Below are positions 16,925 through 27,000 of a stretch of 64,000 nucleotides of DNA, in pieces (positions within the stretch are counted from its first letter, which is position 1; each line of letters opens with the position of its first letter). The notes under the pieces are model-generated. The model had not been told where the DNA came from. It did no database searches and saw nothing but the letters and a program-made list of their open reading frames with translations. Origin of the DNA: Leptolinea sp. UBA5203. GTDB taxonomy: Bacteria > Chloroflexota > Anaerolineae > Anaerolineales > Anaerolineaceae. Where the stretch lies: positions 310,001 through 374,000 of the forward strand of contig DHVR01000061.1 of the NCBI GenBank assembly GCA_002412765.1, written 5' to 3'. A program made the translations under genes and the position numbers.

Positions 16925-17284
16925 ATGACAGATAACCGGATACAAACTTACATTGAACAACGATTAATTCTCAATCAAAAAGTAATGGATACAAATCATC
17001 TGGGTATCAAACGTTTCTTCAATTTGGATACCAATGCATATACGGATAGTGTACTCTCAGGAAAAACTAAGGAATTATTAGGATTGACTGCCTCCCTGGT
17101 TTTACGGTGTAATGATTGCATTGACTATCATATCATTCAATGTATCGATGCAGGTTTTACTGATGAAGAATTGTTTGAAGCCCTGAATGTTGGGCTGGTA
17201 GTCGGTGGAAGTATCATTATTCCTCATCTACGGCACGCCGTCGAATCCATTGAACTTTATCATCAATTGCAAATGAAAGCATAA
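16925..17284 (+). CDS. Carboxymuconolactone decarboxylase / AhpD-like family protein
   Basis: A 119-residue all-helical protein of the CMD/AhpD superfamily. The redox motif CNDC occurs in LRCNDCIDYHI around residue 60, with the His four residues on, as in AhpD-like alkylhydroperoxidases. GFTDEELFEALNVGLVVGG follows. It probably acts in peroxide or disulfide chemistry; no AhpC partner is nearby. AGAGGTG lies 5-6 bases before the ATG. Its stop is one base from the stop of the convergent dus gene. Confidence 0.85.
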   Translation: MTDNRIQTYIEQRLILNQKVMDTNHLGIKRFFNLDTNAYTDSVLSGKTKELLGLTASLVLRCNDCIDYHIIQCIDAGFTDEELFEALNVGLVVGGSIIIPHLRHAVESIELYHQLQMKA

Positions 17285-17285
17285 T

Positions 17286-18269
17286 TTATTGGTCTTGCAG
17301 AATATCTTGCAAAAATTGTGCCAACTTATCACTGCTATCAAAACAAAAGGCTTTTTGGTAAAAGGACGCTGGAAGATCAGCGTCTTTTAAATAGTGTTTA
17401 ATAAACTTCCTAAATAGAACAGGAGCTCTATCAGCGCCATAATAGGCTGTCATTCTGGCAAGGTGATCGAGCATAACCCATAAACGATCCCTCAAGGGGA
17501 TTTGTTCCCTGTCCTGGTGATTAAATATCCAAGGATTGCCAATCGCGCCGCGTCCAATCATCACAGCCTTGCATTGCGTATAGGCGATCATTTCGTCGAT
17601 CTGAAGATAATGCAGAACGTCTCCATTACCGATGACGGGAACGGAGACATGCTGAACAAGTTGTGCAATGGCATCCCAATCGGCTATACCGCTATATTGC
17701 TGAACTCGCGTACGTGCATGCAGTGTGATGCAGGCGCAGCCAGTATCTTCAAGAATTTTTGCAATCTCCAGGTAATTAAGTTCATTTTCATCCCATCCTA
17801 GGCGAATTTTGGCAGTGATGGGCACCGGTATTTCCTTGACCAGGGTGGAAATGAGAGACGCTACTTTTTGGGGTTCTCGCATTAACCCAGCACCCGCACC
17901 TCGATTGGATACGGCACGATTGGAACAGCCCATATTAATGTCAATAAAATCAGGTTGATATTTCATTAAATATTGAGCTGTGGTGGTGATCCGTGAAATG
18001 TCATTGTCAAAGATTTGATAAGCGAACGGTCTTTCGATGGGATCAAATGGGATTTGATTTTCCCGATGCGGGTGACCATTTACAAAGTTAAAGGCATTTA
18101 CAAACTCAGAGATACTTAAAGCTGATCCAAATCTGCGACTGACTTGCCGCAGTGGCGAATCCGAAAGACCATCCATCGGTGCAAGAAAAGCCTTACCGAA
18201 GATTGGGATCGAGCCAATAAAAAAAACTGGTTCTTTGGAAGCAGATGATTTTGTGTTTAATTGCGACAT
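17286..18269 (-). CDS. dus: tRNA-dihydrouridine synthase
   Basis: FMN-dependent reduction of uridine to dihydrouridine in tRNA D-loops. TIM-barrel signatures: FLAPMDGLSDSPLR, DINMGCSNRAVSNRGAGAGLMR, TAKIRLGW, ITLHARTRVQQYSG, PVIGNGDV and VMIGRGAIGNPWIF. The usual GCP motif reads GCS here, a small departure. I took the ATG giving 327 residues, with AGGAT just upstream; the frame is open for 38 more codons but those lack homology-like sequence and a ribosome site. Which uridine is modified cannot be told. Confidence 0.9.
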   Translation of the reverse strand: MSQLNTKSSASKEPVFFIGSIPIFGKAFLAPMDGLSDSPLRQVSRRFGSALSISEFVNAFNFVNGHPHRENQIPFDPIERPFAYQIFDNDISRITTTAQYLMKYQPDFIDINMGCSNRAVSNRGAGAGLMREPQKVASLISTLVKEIPVPITAKIRLGWDENELNYLEIAKILEDTGCACITLHARTRVQQYSGIADWDAIAQLVQHVSVPVIGNGDVLHYLQIDEMIAYTQCKAVMIGRGAIGNPWIFNHQDREQIPLRDRLWVMLDHLARMTAYYGADRAPVLFRKFIKHYLKDADLPASFYQKAFCFDSSDKLAQFLQDILQDQ

Positions 18270-18427
18270 AATCCTGAAGAACAGATTAAACAGTTTTGGG
18301 TTTTGATTAATGGAATGACATTTAGGATTGAATTTTACATTGTTTTGGCGAAAACGGGCACTTTTTCCTATTTCCATAATCATTGAAAAAGTCGCTTTTA
18401 TAAATGAAGAGCAGAATATTATTAAGG

Positions 18428-18433
18428 TATAAT
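18428..18433 (+). promoter_or_regulatory. Probable -10 element for the glycosyltransferase gene pair
   Basis: Consensus TATAAT 46 bases before the ATG, in the short divergent gap to dus. The sequence at the -35 position (TGAAGA, 17-base spacing) is a poor match, so only the -10 is called. Confidence 0.4.
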
Positions 18434-18479
18434 TTGGTTTAATCAGGTGGATAGAAATTTTAGTTTTAAGAGAAGGGAC

Positions 18480-19445
18480 ATGAAATCAGAGAAAATCGCA
18501 GTTATCATCCCCATGTTTAATGTCGAAAAACACATTGAAAAGGTGATCGAGAGTATCCCTGATTTGGTGGATTTGATTATTATCGTGGATGATCATTCCC
18601 GGGACAATTCTGTTGTCATCGTAAAAAATATTCCAGATAAACGCTTAATCGTGATAGAACATGAAGTAAACAAAGGGGTTGGGGGAGCGATGATCAGCGG
18701 ATTTAAAAAAGCAATGGAGTTATGTGCCTCCATTGTCATAAAAGTGGATGGGGATGGGCAGATGCCCATGGATTATTTAAATGATCTGATCTCACCCATT
18801 CTTCTGGGACAAGCAGATTTTTCAAAAGGAAATCGATTTGCCAATTTCGAAGATTTGACTCATATGCCGCTAATCCGGCGTATTGGGAATTTGGGTTTAT
18901 CTTTTATCACGAAAGCAGCATCTGGCTATTGGAATGTGTTTGATCCAACCAACGGATTTTTCGCGATGGACGGGCCAACTTTGCGAAAATTACGATTGGA
19001 TGATTTACATCCGCGATATTTTTTTGAGAGCAGTTTGTTGTGTACTCTGTATCGCGTTGGCTCTGTGATTGAAGACATTCCCATGCCTGCAAAATACGGC
19101 GAGGAAACCAGTTCATTATCTGAATGGAAAACACTATTTGAGTTTCCGCCATTATTGTTTGTCCGCTTAATCAATAGAATTTGGCTGCGCTATTTTGTAA
19201 TGGATTTTTCAGTCGCATCCATATCATTGATCTTTAGCTTCATATTTCTCTTTTTTGGCTGCGTTTGGGGTTTGAATTGGTGGTATAGATCCATACAAAC
19301 CGGAATTCCCGCCACATCTGGGACTGTCATTATTGCCGCTCTTCCTGTGATTTTAGGGTTCCAATTATTTCTACAGTTTCTAACCAATGATGTGCAAAAC
19401 ATTCCCAATAAACCAATAAACAAAAGAGGGAAAACATTAATCTAA
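18480..19445 (+). CDS. Family 2 glycosyltransferase with two C-terminal membrane segments
   Basis: Inverting GT2 enzyme of the dolichyl/polyprenyl-phosphate sugar synthase type. Residues 1-230 hold the GT-A fold: VIIPMFNVEKHI, IIVDDHSRDNS, NKGVGGAMISGFKKA and the metal-binding VDGDGQM. Two hydrophobic segments follow near residues 240-265 and 285-305. It likely charges a polyprenyl phosphate with a sugar at the inner membrane. The ATG has AGAAGGG 5-7 bases upstream; the frame extends 11 codons further without such a site. The stop overlaps the ATG of the next gene (TAATG), which points to a donor-synthase plus transferase pair. Confidence 0.85.
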   Translation: MKSEKIAVIIPMFNVEKHIEKVIESIPDLVDLIIIVDDHSRDNSVVIVKNIPDKRLIVIEHEVNKGVGGAMISGFKKAMELCASIVIKVDGDGQMPMDYLNDLISPILLGQADFSKGNRFANFEDLTHMPLIRRIGNLGLSFITKAASGYWNVFDPTNGFFAMDGPTLRKLRLDDLHPRYFFESSLLCTLYRVGSVIEDIPMPAKYGEETSSLSEWKTLFEFPPLLFVRLINRIWLRYFVMDFSVASISLIFSFIFLFFGCVWGLNWWYRSIQTGIPATSGTVIIAALPVILGFQLFLQFLTNDVQNIPNKPINKRGKTLI

Positions 19446-21949
19446 TGAAAATTCACAATATCTCTTTATCGATGATATCAGTCCTGTTTGGTGTCTCAAC
19501 AGGTATATTTTTATCTCTGTGTGTTCATGAATTTTGGTCGTTTGGGATTGCCGTACAAATAATTTTGGTTTCGCTCTTTTCTTTTCTTGGTTGGATTATT
19601 TGTCGATCAACAATAAGGATTATAACAAAGCGGAATTCAGGCACTACAAATATCAGCGTAAGAATTTGCTTACTTGCCATACTCTCCATAATGCTAACAA
19701 TAATTCTTGGCATTAAATTTATTTCCCACACGGTTTACTTACCACCTGTTAAACTGGAAATCACACTGCTCAAAGATAACCCTAATCATGTGAAGCAACC
19801 TAAAATGCAGCTTGATGAAATTCTAATAAATAACAAGACTTTGTCATATTCAGATGCAGAGATTTCATCTGGTTGTGTTGCAGTTGAGAAGGGATTCGCA
19901 AACAATGGTTCAGAACAATGCCGTCTTATTTTTGATGTTGATGTAAGCCGTCAAACAGATCTACAATTGGACTTTATGAAAAATCAATCATCGGGTGTAG
20001 TTGAACTACGTATAAAGTCATTAACCGAAGAATTGGATCTTTACCAGGCATCAACGGAGAAATCGAAACATTTGATCCCAATTACGCCAGATTTGTCATC
20101 AAAGAGAATTCGCTTTCTAATAATTGCCATCAGTCTATTTGCAATGTTTGCAATGATATTTCTGGTATTCACCCTGCTTGATGCCACAATATTGAGACAT
20201 TTGGATACAAAAGAGAAACTGAAAATTATTCGCTCTACGCTTTGGATAAGTGTTTTGATCTATACCACGTTTATTCTGGGGGCGTTCCTATATACAAGTG
20301 GCTGGGTGGGTAATCATCCTTTGAGTTTTGTAAACCTGGACTCAGATGCAGCCAATATAGCTTCCTTTAGTGCAGCCTATGATCATCCTGATAATTTCAA
20401 GCGAGATGCATTCTTATCCAATCCAGCGAATTTTAGAAGTTATTTTGCTTTTCATATCCCCCTGATTCGGACGTTGGCTAAAATTGTTGGCCAATATTCG
20501 AGCGCTTTTGCTGTCTTACTATTTCCTGTAATTCTATTGCAACTAATTGGGTTTTATCGACTTGGATTAACGCTTTATAAAAACCGCTATATCGCCTTTT
20601 TATTCAGCTGGGTTTTGGCAGTTCCGGTCAAGATGCCGGTCTCAGAATTTTTTGGTGTATCGCTGGATGTTATTCCCCGCTTTTTGTTTCAAGCGATTCT
20701 TCCTTTTTTGCTAATTTATATTGTGGCTAAAATTGAGCAAAAAAATATATGGTGGGTAGGGGCTCTACTCTTTTCGGCTAGTTTATATATTCATCCAGTC
20801 AGTGGTCCCTCCTGGCTTGTGGTTTACTTCTTAAGTATCATTTTTGTATGTAAAGGAAAAAATGCACTCTCTTGGTGGCTGCAATACTTTGGTGTAGTGA
20901 TCCTATCCATTTTGGGATTAATCCCATTTGTGTTAAGCTTCTTTGGTTCGTCAAATTCTGACCCAGCCAATATGACTTTACTTAATGAAATAACTCTTGA
21001 AAGGTTGTCCTCGCAGACGGAATCAATGGCGGCTTTGTACTCGAGATATTTTTCCACCTATGTATATGAAAATTGGACCATGGTAATTTTGTGGGGAATT
21101 AGCATCCTTTTTTTGGGATCTGTGGCTATCTCCATTTTTGGTTTTGGCTCAAAAAGTCAGATAAAAATATCGGAGCCTTCAAAAAGAGTGTCTTTGCTCA
21201 TCTTCTCATGGTGGATTTCTATTACATTGGTCAGTGTTATTCTACCAATCTTTGATGAGATCTATGTTCAAAAAACCGGAAACATACAAATATTAAGAGA
21301 AATCCGTAGATCAATGCGCTATTTTATCCCTTTACTGTGGATGACCTTCTTCTGGATATTCGCACAAATTTCAAGCAGGATAAAAATAATGTTGGATTTT
21401 GAAACCAAACGCATCCAGTACTATTGGATGATGCTGGCGTTTTGTTTTTCTCTCCTTTATTTTGGCAATTCAAATTTACTAAACAACTATGCAATTAAAA
21501 ATGAAATTTCTTGCCTTAAACAGGGATCAATTATTTGTGAAGTCCCAGGGAATGAAAAATCAAAAATCGAATTTTATGATCACGTGACGAACATTGTGCA
21601 AATAAATGAACTCTTATTTCCCGATCCGTCACCAGATTATATGAAGGACAGTTTGATTCCTCGTTACTACTGCCTTCGATCCATAGCATACACCTATAAG
21701 GATGGAGGTAGCACCGGAAATACTTCAATGGAGTTTATTGAAAACTGGTGGAAAATTACAAATGAGATCGCCCCTTTTTTACCCAATTCAGACCATCCGT
21801 TAGATTTGGCCGTACTGGAAGTTGCAATTAAGACTGGTTCTGATTATTTCATCTTGGTGAAAACAGAGAATTCATATTTGGAAGTATTATCCCAAAGCAG
21901 GATTGTATTTGAGAATGACTATGGAATTTTGTACAGTCTCAAGGAATGA
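19445..21949 (+). CDS. Large polytopic membrane protein, possible GT-C glycosyltransferase
   Basis: An 834-residue protein with about three membrane helices at the N-terminus, an extracytoplasmic stretch (roughly residues 110-215), then about ten more helices and a soluble C-terminal tail of some 170 residues. NLDSDAANIASFSAAYDHPDNF follows a membrane segment, in the position where GT-C enzymes carry an acidic loop, but I see no definite family motif. Coupling to the GT2 gene suggests it uses the polyprenyl-linked sugar that the GT2 makes. Function otherwise unknown. Confidence 0.6.
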   Translation: MKIHNISLSMISVLFGVSTGIFLSLCVHEFWSFGIAVQIILVSLFSFLGWIICRSTIRIITKRNSGTTNISVRICLLAILSIMLTIILGIKFISHTVYLPPVKLEITLLKDNPNHVKQPKMQLDEILINNKTLSYSDAEISSGCVAVEKGFANNGSEQCRLIFDVDVSRQTDLQLDFMKNQSSGVVELRIKSLTEELDLYQASTEKSKHLIPITPDLSSKRIRFLIIAISLFAMFAMIFLVFTLLDATILRHLDTKEKLKIIRSTLWISVLIYTTFILGAFLYTSGWVGNHPLSFVNLDSDAANIASFSAAYDHPDNFKRDAFLSNPANFRSYFAFHIPLIRTLAKIVGQYSSAFAVLLFPVILLQLIGFYRLGLTLYKNRYIAFLFSWVLAVPVKMPVSEFFGVSLDVIPRFLFQAILPFLLIYIVAKIEQKNIWWVGALLFSASLYIHPVSGPSWLVVYFLSIIFVCKGKNALSWWLQYFGVVILSILGLIPFVLSFFGSSNSDPANMTLLNEITLERLSSQTESMAALYSRYFSTYVYENWTMVILWGISILFLGSVAISIFGFGSKSQIKISEPSKRVSLLIFSWWISITLVSVILPIFDEIYVQKTGNIQILREIRRSMRYFIPLLWMTFFWIFAQISSRIKIMLDFETKRIQYYWMMLAFCFSLLYFGNSNLLNNYAIKNEISCLKQGSIICEVPGNEKSKIEFYDHVTNIVQINELLFPDPSPDYMKDSLIPRYYCLRSIAYTYKDGGSTGNTSMEFIENWWKITNEIAPFLPNSDHPLDLAVLEVAIKTGSDYFILVKTENSYLEVLSQSRIVFENDYGILYSLKE

Positions 21950-22010
21950 CAGGTAGATATGAAGATGGCAGATAGCTAAAAACTATCAGTAGTGGGGCAA
22001 GAGATAGGTA

Positions 22011-22040
22011 AAAAAAAAGTCGCCGAAGCGACTTTTTTTT
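22011..22040. terminator. Bidirectional terminator between the membrane protein gene and tRNA-Asp
   Basis: GTCGC / GCGAC stem with CGAA loop, flanked by eight A on the left and eight T on the right, so it works on both strands. It separates two convergent transcripts. Confidence 0.85.
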
Positions 22041-22045
22041 TATAG

Positions 22046-22121
22046 TGGCGGGAGCGACGGGTATCGAACCCGCGATCTCGGCCTTGACAGGGCCGCATGT
22101 TAGCCACTACACCACGCCCCC
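22046..22121 (-). tRNA. tRNA-Asp (GTC anticodon)
   Basis: Complete cloverleaf on the minus strand. Acceptor arms GGGGGCG and CGCTCCC pair over seven positions with one G-U; anticodon arm CGGCC-CTGTCAA-GGCCG gives anticodon GTC; T-arm CGGGTTCGATACCCG. Discriminator G and an encoded CCA end the gene. Confidence 0.96.
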
Positions 22122-22134
22122 ACTAACGAAGAGA

Positions 22135-22163
22135 ATTTTATCAAACATGTAAGAATTGGTCAA
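22135..22163 (-). promoter_or_regulatory. Promoter of tRNA-Asp
   Basis: On the minus strand, -35 TTGACC (22158-22163), 17-base spacer, -10 TAAAAT (22135-22140), ending 13 bases before the mature tRNA 5-prime end. Confidence 0.7.
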
Positions 22164-22215
22164 GGTTTTCTAGAAGATTCTTGAAATTAAGTTGGCTTTT
22201 TTTGTTATATATAAC

Positions 22216-22247
22216 AAAAACCAGGCAAGCGCTCTTGCCTGGTTTTT
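22216..22247 (-). terminator. Rho-independent terminator of the LysM/DhaL-like operon
   Basis: Stem CCAGGCAAG / CTTGCCTGG with loop CGCT and A5/T5 flanks, so it can act in both directions; on the minus strand it lies directly behind the DhaL-like gene. Confidence 0.85.
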
Positions 22248-22259
22248 AATCAATAAAAT

Positions 22260-22877
22260 CTATTTCTTGAAAGCAGCTAAAGCTTGAAGTAAGGTGTTAG
22301 CAACCAGTTTACCCGACTCAGCGCGGTGAGGAGTTTGACCAGCAGTACTCGCTGCAATCAAAGCGTCCATTGCAGCTTCCATGGTTGAATCCCCTTGTTG
22401 TTTGGATTGAAAGAAAGCCATTCCAGCCGTCAATAAGTCGCCAGCATCCAATCCTTCACTGGTACCACCACCTGTGAAGGTTGATAGCAGGGATCCAAGA
22501 ACACCACCTTCTTGAGGTGTTTTTGTGGTTGCTTGTTGGGATCCCAACAATAATTGGACCAGTTGTAATCCGCTCTCTGCGGTTACTTGTTGGCCTTGCA
22601 AAGTCTGGGCGGCTTGAAGCAAATTCTCACCATACATAGCAGCCGACCCACTTTTAGGGTTGGCAAGCAATTGTTCACCGGCATATTTAAGTTGATCTGC
22701 TGGATCTGCGTTTTTTTTCTGGCCAATTGCTTTAGTAATAAGATTAAAAACTTCAACCATGTGATCGCCATGATCCTGGTTATAGGTGTCGGCGGCGTTT
22801 AACTTGGTTTGATTTTCTGAGAGTACAGTACTTACTGTTTTGAAAACAGACGCAAGATCAATTTGATTATCTGCCAT
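22260..22877 (-). CDS. DhaL/DAK2-like domain protein, active site partly changed
   Basis: A 205-residue helical protein resembling the nucleotide-binding DhaL (DAK2) domain of dihydroxyacetone kinases. LNAAD followed by NQDHGDHM near residue 33 aligns with the family motif D-x(n)-GDGDHGTNM, but the first Asp of the GDGD loop is Asn and the Gly is Gln. The C-terminal PHRAESGKLVANTLLQA resembles the closing helices of the domain. No DhaK partner is near. It could be a non-catalytic relative. It starts 21 bases after the LysM gene, with AAAGGA 8 bases before the ATG, so the two are co-transcribed. Confidence 0.5.
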   Translation of the reverse strand: MADNQIDLASVFKTVSTVLSENQTKLNAADTYNQDHGDHMVEVFNLITKAIGQKKNADPADQLKYAGEQLLANPKSGSAAMYGENLLQAAQTLQGQQVTAESGLQLVQLLLGSQQATTKTPQEGGVLGSLLSTFTGGGTSEGLDAGDLLTAGMAFFQSKQQGDSTMEAAMDALIAASTAGQTPHRAESGKLVANTLLQALAAFKK

Positions 22878-22898
22878 CCTTAAGTTCCTTTAACGATC

Positions 22899-23393
22899 TT
22901 ATTTTTTCAATTCTGCGGGCAGTTCAGGAATGGCTAATTTAATACCAACTTTGATCATCCCAGGATTGTCACCGATGACAGCCTTATTGGCTTCATAGAT
23001 TACTTCCCAGTAGGGTCGGGCAGTTTGTTTGTAGTATTTCTGTGAAATGTGACTAAGGGTTTCGCCGGCTGAAACAGTGTGTTCGGCAATAATTTTGGGT
23101 TTGGCAGCTTCTTTGGCAGCAGCGGCTGCTTTCATAGCAGCGTCAGCTTTTGCTGCTTCCATAGCTTTGATCTGTTCGCCTTTGGCTTTTGCTGCCTCTG
23201 CAGCGTCAGCTATTGCCTTATCTTTTTCGGCTTTCAATGCTTTAGCTTCTGCTGCGTTTGCACGTGCTTCAGCTTCTTGTACTTTTACAGCTGCTGCTAC
23301 TGCTGCTGCTTTTGCTTCTTCAGCCGCGGCTTTCTCATCACGGTTAGTTAATGCGTCAATCGCTTTATCAAAAACATTCTTTTTCTCGGCCAT
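22899..23393 (-). CDS. Cytoplasmic LysM protein with Ala/Lys-rich coiled coil
   Basis: 164 residues: an N-terminal segment MAEKKNVFDKAIDAL, an alanine-, lysine- and glutamate-rich helix (about residues 25-100) that should form a long coiled coil, and a C-terminal LysM domain (HTVSAGETLSHISQKYY ... KVGIKLAIP). There is no signal peptide, so the LysM is probably cytoplasmic, as in the E. coli potassium-binding protein Kbp. AGGAG stands 7 bases before the chosen ATG; an upstream ATG nine codons earlier lacks this. First gene of the pair with the DhaL-like protein. Ligand unknown. Confidence 0.75.
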   Translation of the reverse strand: MAEKKNVFDKAIDALTNRDEKAAAEEAKAAAVAAAVKVQEAEARANAAEAKALKAEKDKAIADAAEAAKAKGEQIKAMEAAKADAAMKAAAAAKEAAKPKIIAEHTVSAGETLSHISQKYYKQTARPYWEVIYEANKAVIGDNPGMIKVGIKLAIPELPAELKK

Positions 23394-23534
23394 TATTGTT
23401 CTCCTCTTGATAGGTACCAATGGTTATTGGATAACTCATTGGTTGATTTAAGTTGATCATATTTGTCCATTAATTAGTATACAGGATTCCCTAAAAATAA
23501 CTAAATTAAACTAGCTACTTTAACAAATTTCTAA

Positions 23535-23990
23535 TCAATTCTTCTTGAAAAACCAGGGATCAGAATCTCGAACCCACTCAAATAGTTCCGACTTGTCAAA
23601 CCATAAGGCAATTTCTTGTTCTGCAGATTCGGGTGAATCAGAGGCGTGGGTAAGATTCTTACTGGTAATCAAGGCAAAATCGTGCCGTATGGTTCCTGGT
23701 TCAGCCTCCATAGGATTTGTTTTTCCCATGGTTTGGCGTACGGCCTGAATTGCTTCCGGCCCCATAACCACCAGCGCCATTAAAGGGGAGGATGAAATAT
23801 ATTCGACTAATCCATTATAAAAGGGTTTGCCCACATGTGCTGCGTAGTGTTTTTCAGCAAGCACCCTGGGGACAGTTAAATATTTGCCGGCAATTATTTT
23901 TAAGCCACGTCTTTCCAGTCTAGCGATAATTTCCCCTACCAGACCTCGCTGTACAGCGTCCGGCTTAATTAATACCAATGTTTTTTCCAC
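23535..23990 (-). CDS. ndk: Nucleoside diphosphate kinase
   Basis: Transfers the terminal phosphate between nucleoside tri- and diphosphates through a phosphohistidine. TLVLIKPDAVQRGLVGEII at the N-terminus and NLTHASDSPESAEQEIALWF around residue 115 contain the nucleotide site and the catalytic His; the latter usually reads NxxHGSDS, here Ala replaces Gly. Length 151 is typical. It is transcribed from the same strand as the TPR gene upstream, 22 bases behind it. Confidence 0.96.
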   Translation of the reverse strand: MEKTLVLIKPDAVQRGLVGEIIARLERRGLKIIAGKYLTVPRVLAEKHYAAHVGKPFYNGLVEYISSSPLMALVVMGPEAIQAVRQTMGKTNPMEAEPGTIRHDFALITSKNLTHASDSPESAEQEIALWFDKSELFEWVRDSDPWFFKKN

Positions 23991-24012
23991 AAAATACTCC
24001 TTTATTTATCTA

Positions 24013-27000
24013 TTATTTTTGGAGGAGATTTTCTGCCTCCTGGTACATATCTAGTGATTTTTGTATTTCATTATTTCGAATATAGGCATCTCCAAGGCGA
24101 ATGTAAATCCCTGGATCTAAGGGATGATCATAGATGACCTTTGTTAATTCTTCGATCACTTCATTCAATTGATCTTCCTCTTCAATCATGTGATCTACAA
24201 TTTCAAAAGCTCGTTCGTATTGCTGATTATTAAATAGCTCTCGAATTTGATCCATTCGATCAAGGGCGGACGACTCGCTTTCATTACTGAAGCCACTGTC
24301 TCTTGGTGAAGATACAACAGAGGATTCTTCAGGTTGATCTTCCTGGAATAGCCCTTTAAGTAAATCATCGGGTACATCAAAGGGTAATGGATGGTCAAAT
24401 TCCGAAGAGGTTTCAACCTCGATTTCATCGGATTGGGAGGGGATATCTTCCATGAATTGCAGAGGGGTATCTCCTACAATAGATTCGGGAAAGAGGGGTT
24501 GGTATTCATCGACAGCAAGGGGTTCATTCCCTAGAGCCGACGCAAACTGATCCGGCAATTCGGTTTCCTCTTGCTCACCTTCTTCCTGTAGTTTCTGGTC
24601 AGTAAAATCCTCTACCGATAGCTCGTCCTGTTTGTTTTCTTCCTTTTCCTCAGAATGGGTGGATAACCATTCCGGTACATCATTATCTTCTTCTTCGTTT
24701 TCAAATTTTCCGGTTGAATTATCAAAATGGTTTTTACTATCTGGTGATAATGCATAAATGGAGGTCTGTTCTTCCAGCTCCTTCAACCAGCCAGGAATTT
24801 CGTCTGGTGTCTTTGGAGGCAAACTGTCCGTTGATTTTGACTCGATGTCAGAGACCTGAGAAGGATAATCAGGCAATTCTTGATCGGGATGCATGGGTGA
24901 AGCAATTTCATCATCCTTGCCATTATCAAATTCATCCACCCAAGCAGTTTCCTTGTTGGGTTCATCAAGAATGCTGGTCTGTTGATTCTCGGAATGAGGG
25001 AATTCTTGTTCAAGACTACTGATGGTAAGCGGGGAACCTTCCTCGTCATCCAAAGCTTCAGAAAACATGGATTCAGAAATGGAATCGTTCCCCTCACGAT
25101 CAATAACCGGAAAATCGGTACCGGATTGACCTGAATCCTGTAAAATCCAGGCGGGTGGAGCATCGGGACGTTCAGATTGTTCAGATAACAAGGAATCTTC
25201 TGCCGCGCCTTGTTTTGCTGCCAGAGATTCCAACCAGGAAAAAGCATCATCCTCTTCAGAAAGCACATTTGTCCCTTGAGAGGTAGTTTCCTCTGGTTCA
25301 TCTCGATCGCTGAACATGGTAAAACTCGATGAATCGGATAACGAGGCTTCGTTCAATGCCTGTTCAAAATCTTCATCCGCTTCATCACTTTCCTCTTCGA
25401 TTTCTTGATCAATCTTATTGATTGATTGGATGGATGCAGGAATGCGATTGCTTTGATCTAAATCTTTCAGCCAATCCGGAATATCGGCTTCTTGTTGAGC
25501 ATTAGCAACATCAGGATCTTCATCATGGTCAGCATCAAAACCAGCGGGTTCCGCAGCCAGGTTTGCTGTCATTGAGAACATCCGTGTCTTGCCAGGTTGT
25601 TGCGATGTATGATCCAAATCTTCAAGAAACATTGATGTAAATTGATCGTCCTCGTCAGTAACAGATGCTGGCTTTTCTATTGTATTTTCTGAGGCGTTGA
25701 CATTAATACCACCGTCATCAGTAAATAGAGAGTCAATTTCATTCTGCAAATCAAGTTCAATATCGGATTGTTTGGTTTCCTTATCCAATTCTTTCAGCCA
25801 GTCAGGTAATTCTTCTGAATCTGACTGGTCCTGAGGTTCAGAAAAAAACTTTTCGGTGGAGAGTGGTACAACTTCAGGAATCGCGCTGGAACTACTGCGT
25901 ATAGCATTATTTGTTTCTGATGAAACGCCTGTTGTCATGGATTGTAGAAACTCCGGTATCGAAATAGGGGCAATTTCAGCCTTTTTAACAGTCTCGGGCA
26001 TGGACGTTTCAGCAGCATCACTTAAATTTTGCAGAAAATCTTCATCATCCTGCTCGATGGATTGTGGCTCTTCAAGTGATTCTATTCCCTTTTCATCAAA
26101 CCATGGAGAGTCAGGTTGGGAATCCGTTTTTAATTCCTGTGGCTCGAAAAATGTAATCGCTTGAAAATCAAGATCATCGGAGGAATCATCAATAGAAAGA
26201 GCGGATTCGGTGGATTTATGTAAAGCCAAATCCATAGAAACCGTATCTTTATCCAACTCATCCAAGACAATGGTATTTTCATCCACTTTAGCAGTGGTAG
26301 GGGTGTTTTCGTTGACAAATGCCGCGTATGGATCCAGCATTCGAATTCTTTCAAAATATGGTTCAGCCTGGTCATTTTGCTTGGTGAGGATATGCATTTC
26401 AGCCATGAGCTGGTTAGCCTCATAAGCATATGGTAGGGACTGCAATATTTTCTGGCAGAGTCGAAAAGCTTCATTAATCTGGTTAGTGCGTAAATAACTT
26501 TTCGCCAGGAGAAGTTCAATATCTGACCTTTGTTTGTCTTCTTGAAGCGCCGCAATGCCTTCCGCAATTGCCTGAGGGTACGCTTCCCCACGTACATACA
26601 TACGAACCAGAGCACCCCGGGTGAGAAGGATTTTTTGGGGTACAACTCCATCCCGCCTTCCATACAACCGCTTAAGTTCTTCTTGAACAGCATTATTCGA
26701 GGGTTGAATTTCAAATGCTCGTTCCATGTGCCAAATAGATTGGTCAAGATTGTCGGAGTCTTCCCTAATAATACTTAATCCAATCTGTGAGATAAAATCA
26801 TCCGGAAATACCGATAACACGCGCTGTAATACATCACCGGCTTCTTGAAAATGCTGCATTTCCAGATAGGATTTCCCTAATAAGCGATAGGTATCCACGT
26901 GTTTGGGGAAAAGTTTGAGAATATGTTTACAGTGGGCGACTGCCTCTTCTGTTTGTCCCCTGTCAACGAGATTTTCAATTTTTTGTTGATAAGAACGAAG

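Noticed and set aside
23077..23451. Ala/Ser-rich and Phe/Ser/Cys-rich plus-strand frames opposite the LysM gene
   Set aside because: They are mirror images of the Ala/Lys-rich coiled coil on the minus strand; no ribosome site and no family resemblance.
24783..25301. 172-residue minus-strand frame inside the TPR gene
   Set aside because: It is an out-of-frame shadow of the acidic region of the large TPR gene with implausible composition.
26130..26747. 205-residue minus-strand frame inside the TPR gene
   Set aside because: Shadow frame of TPR-coding sequence; no ribosome site or recognisable motif.
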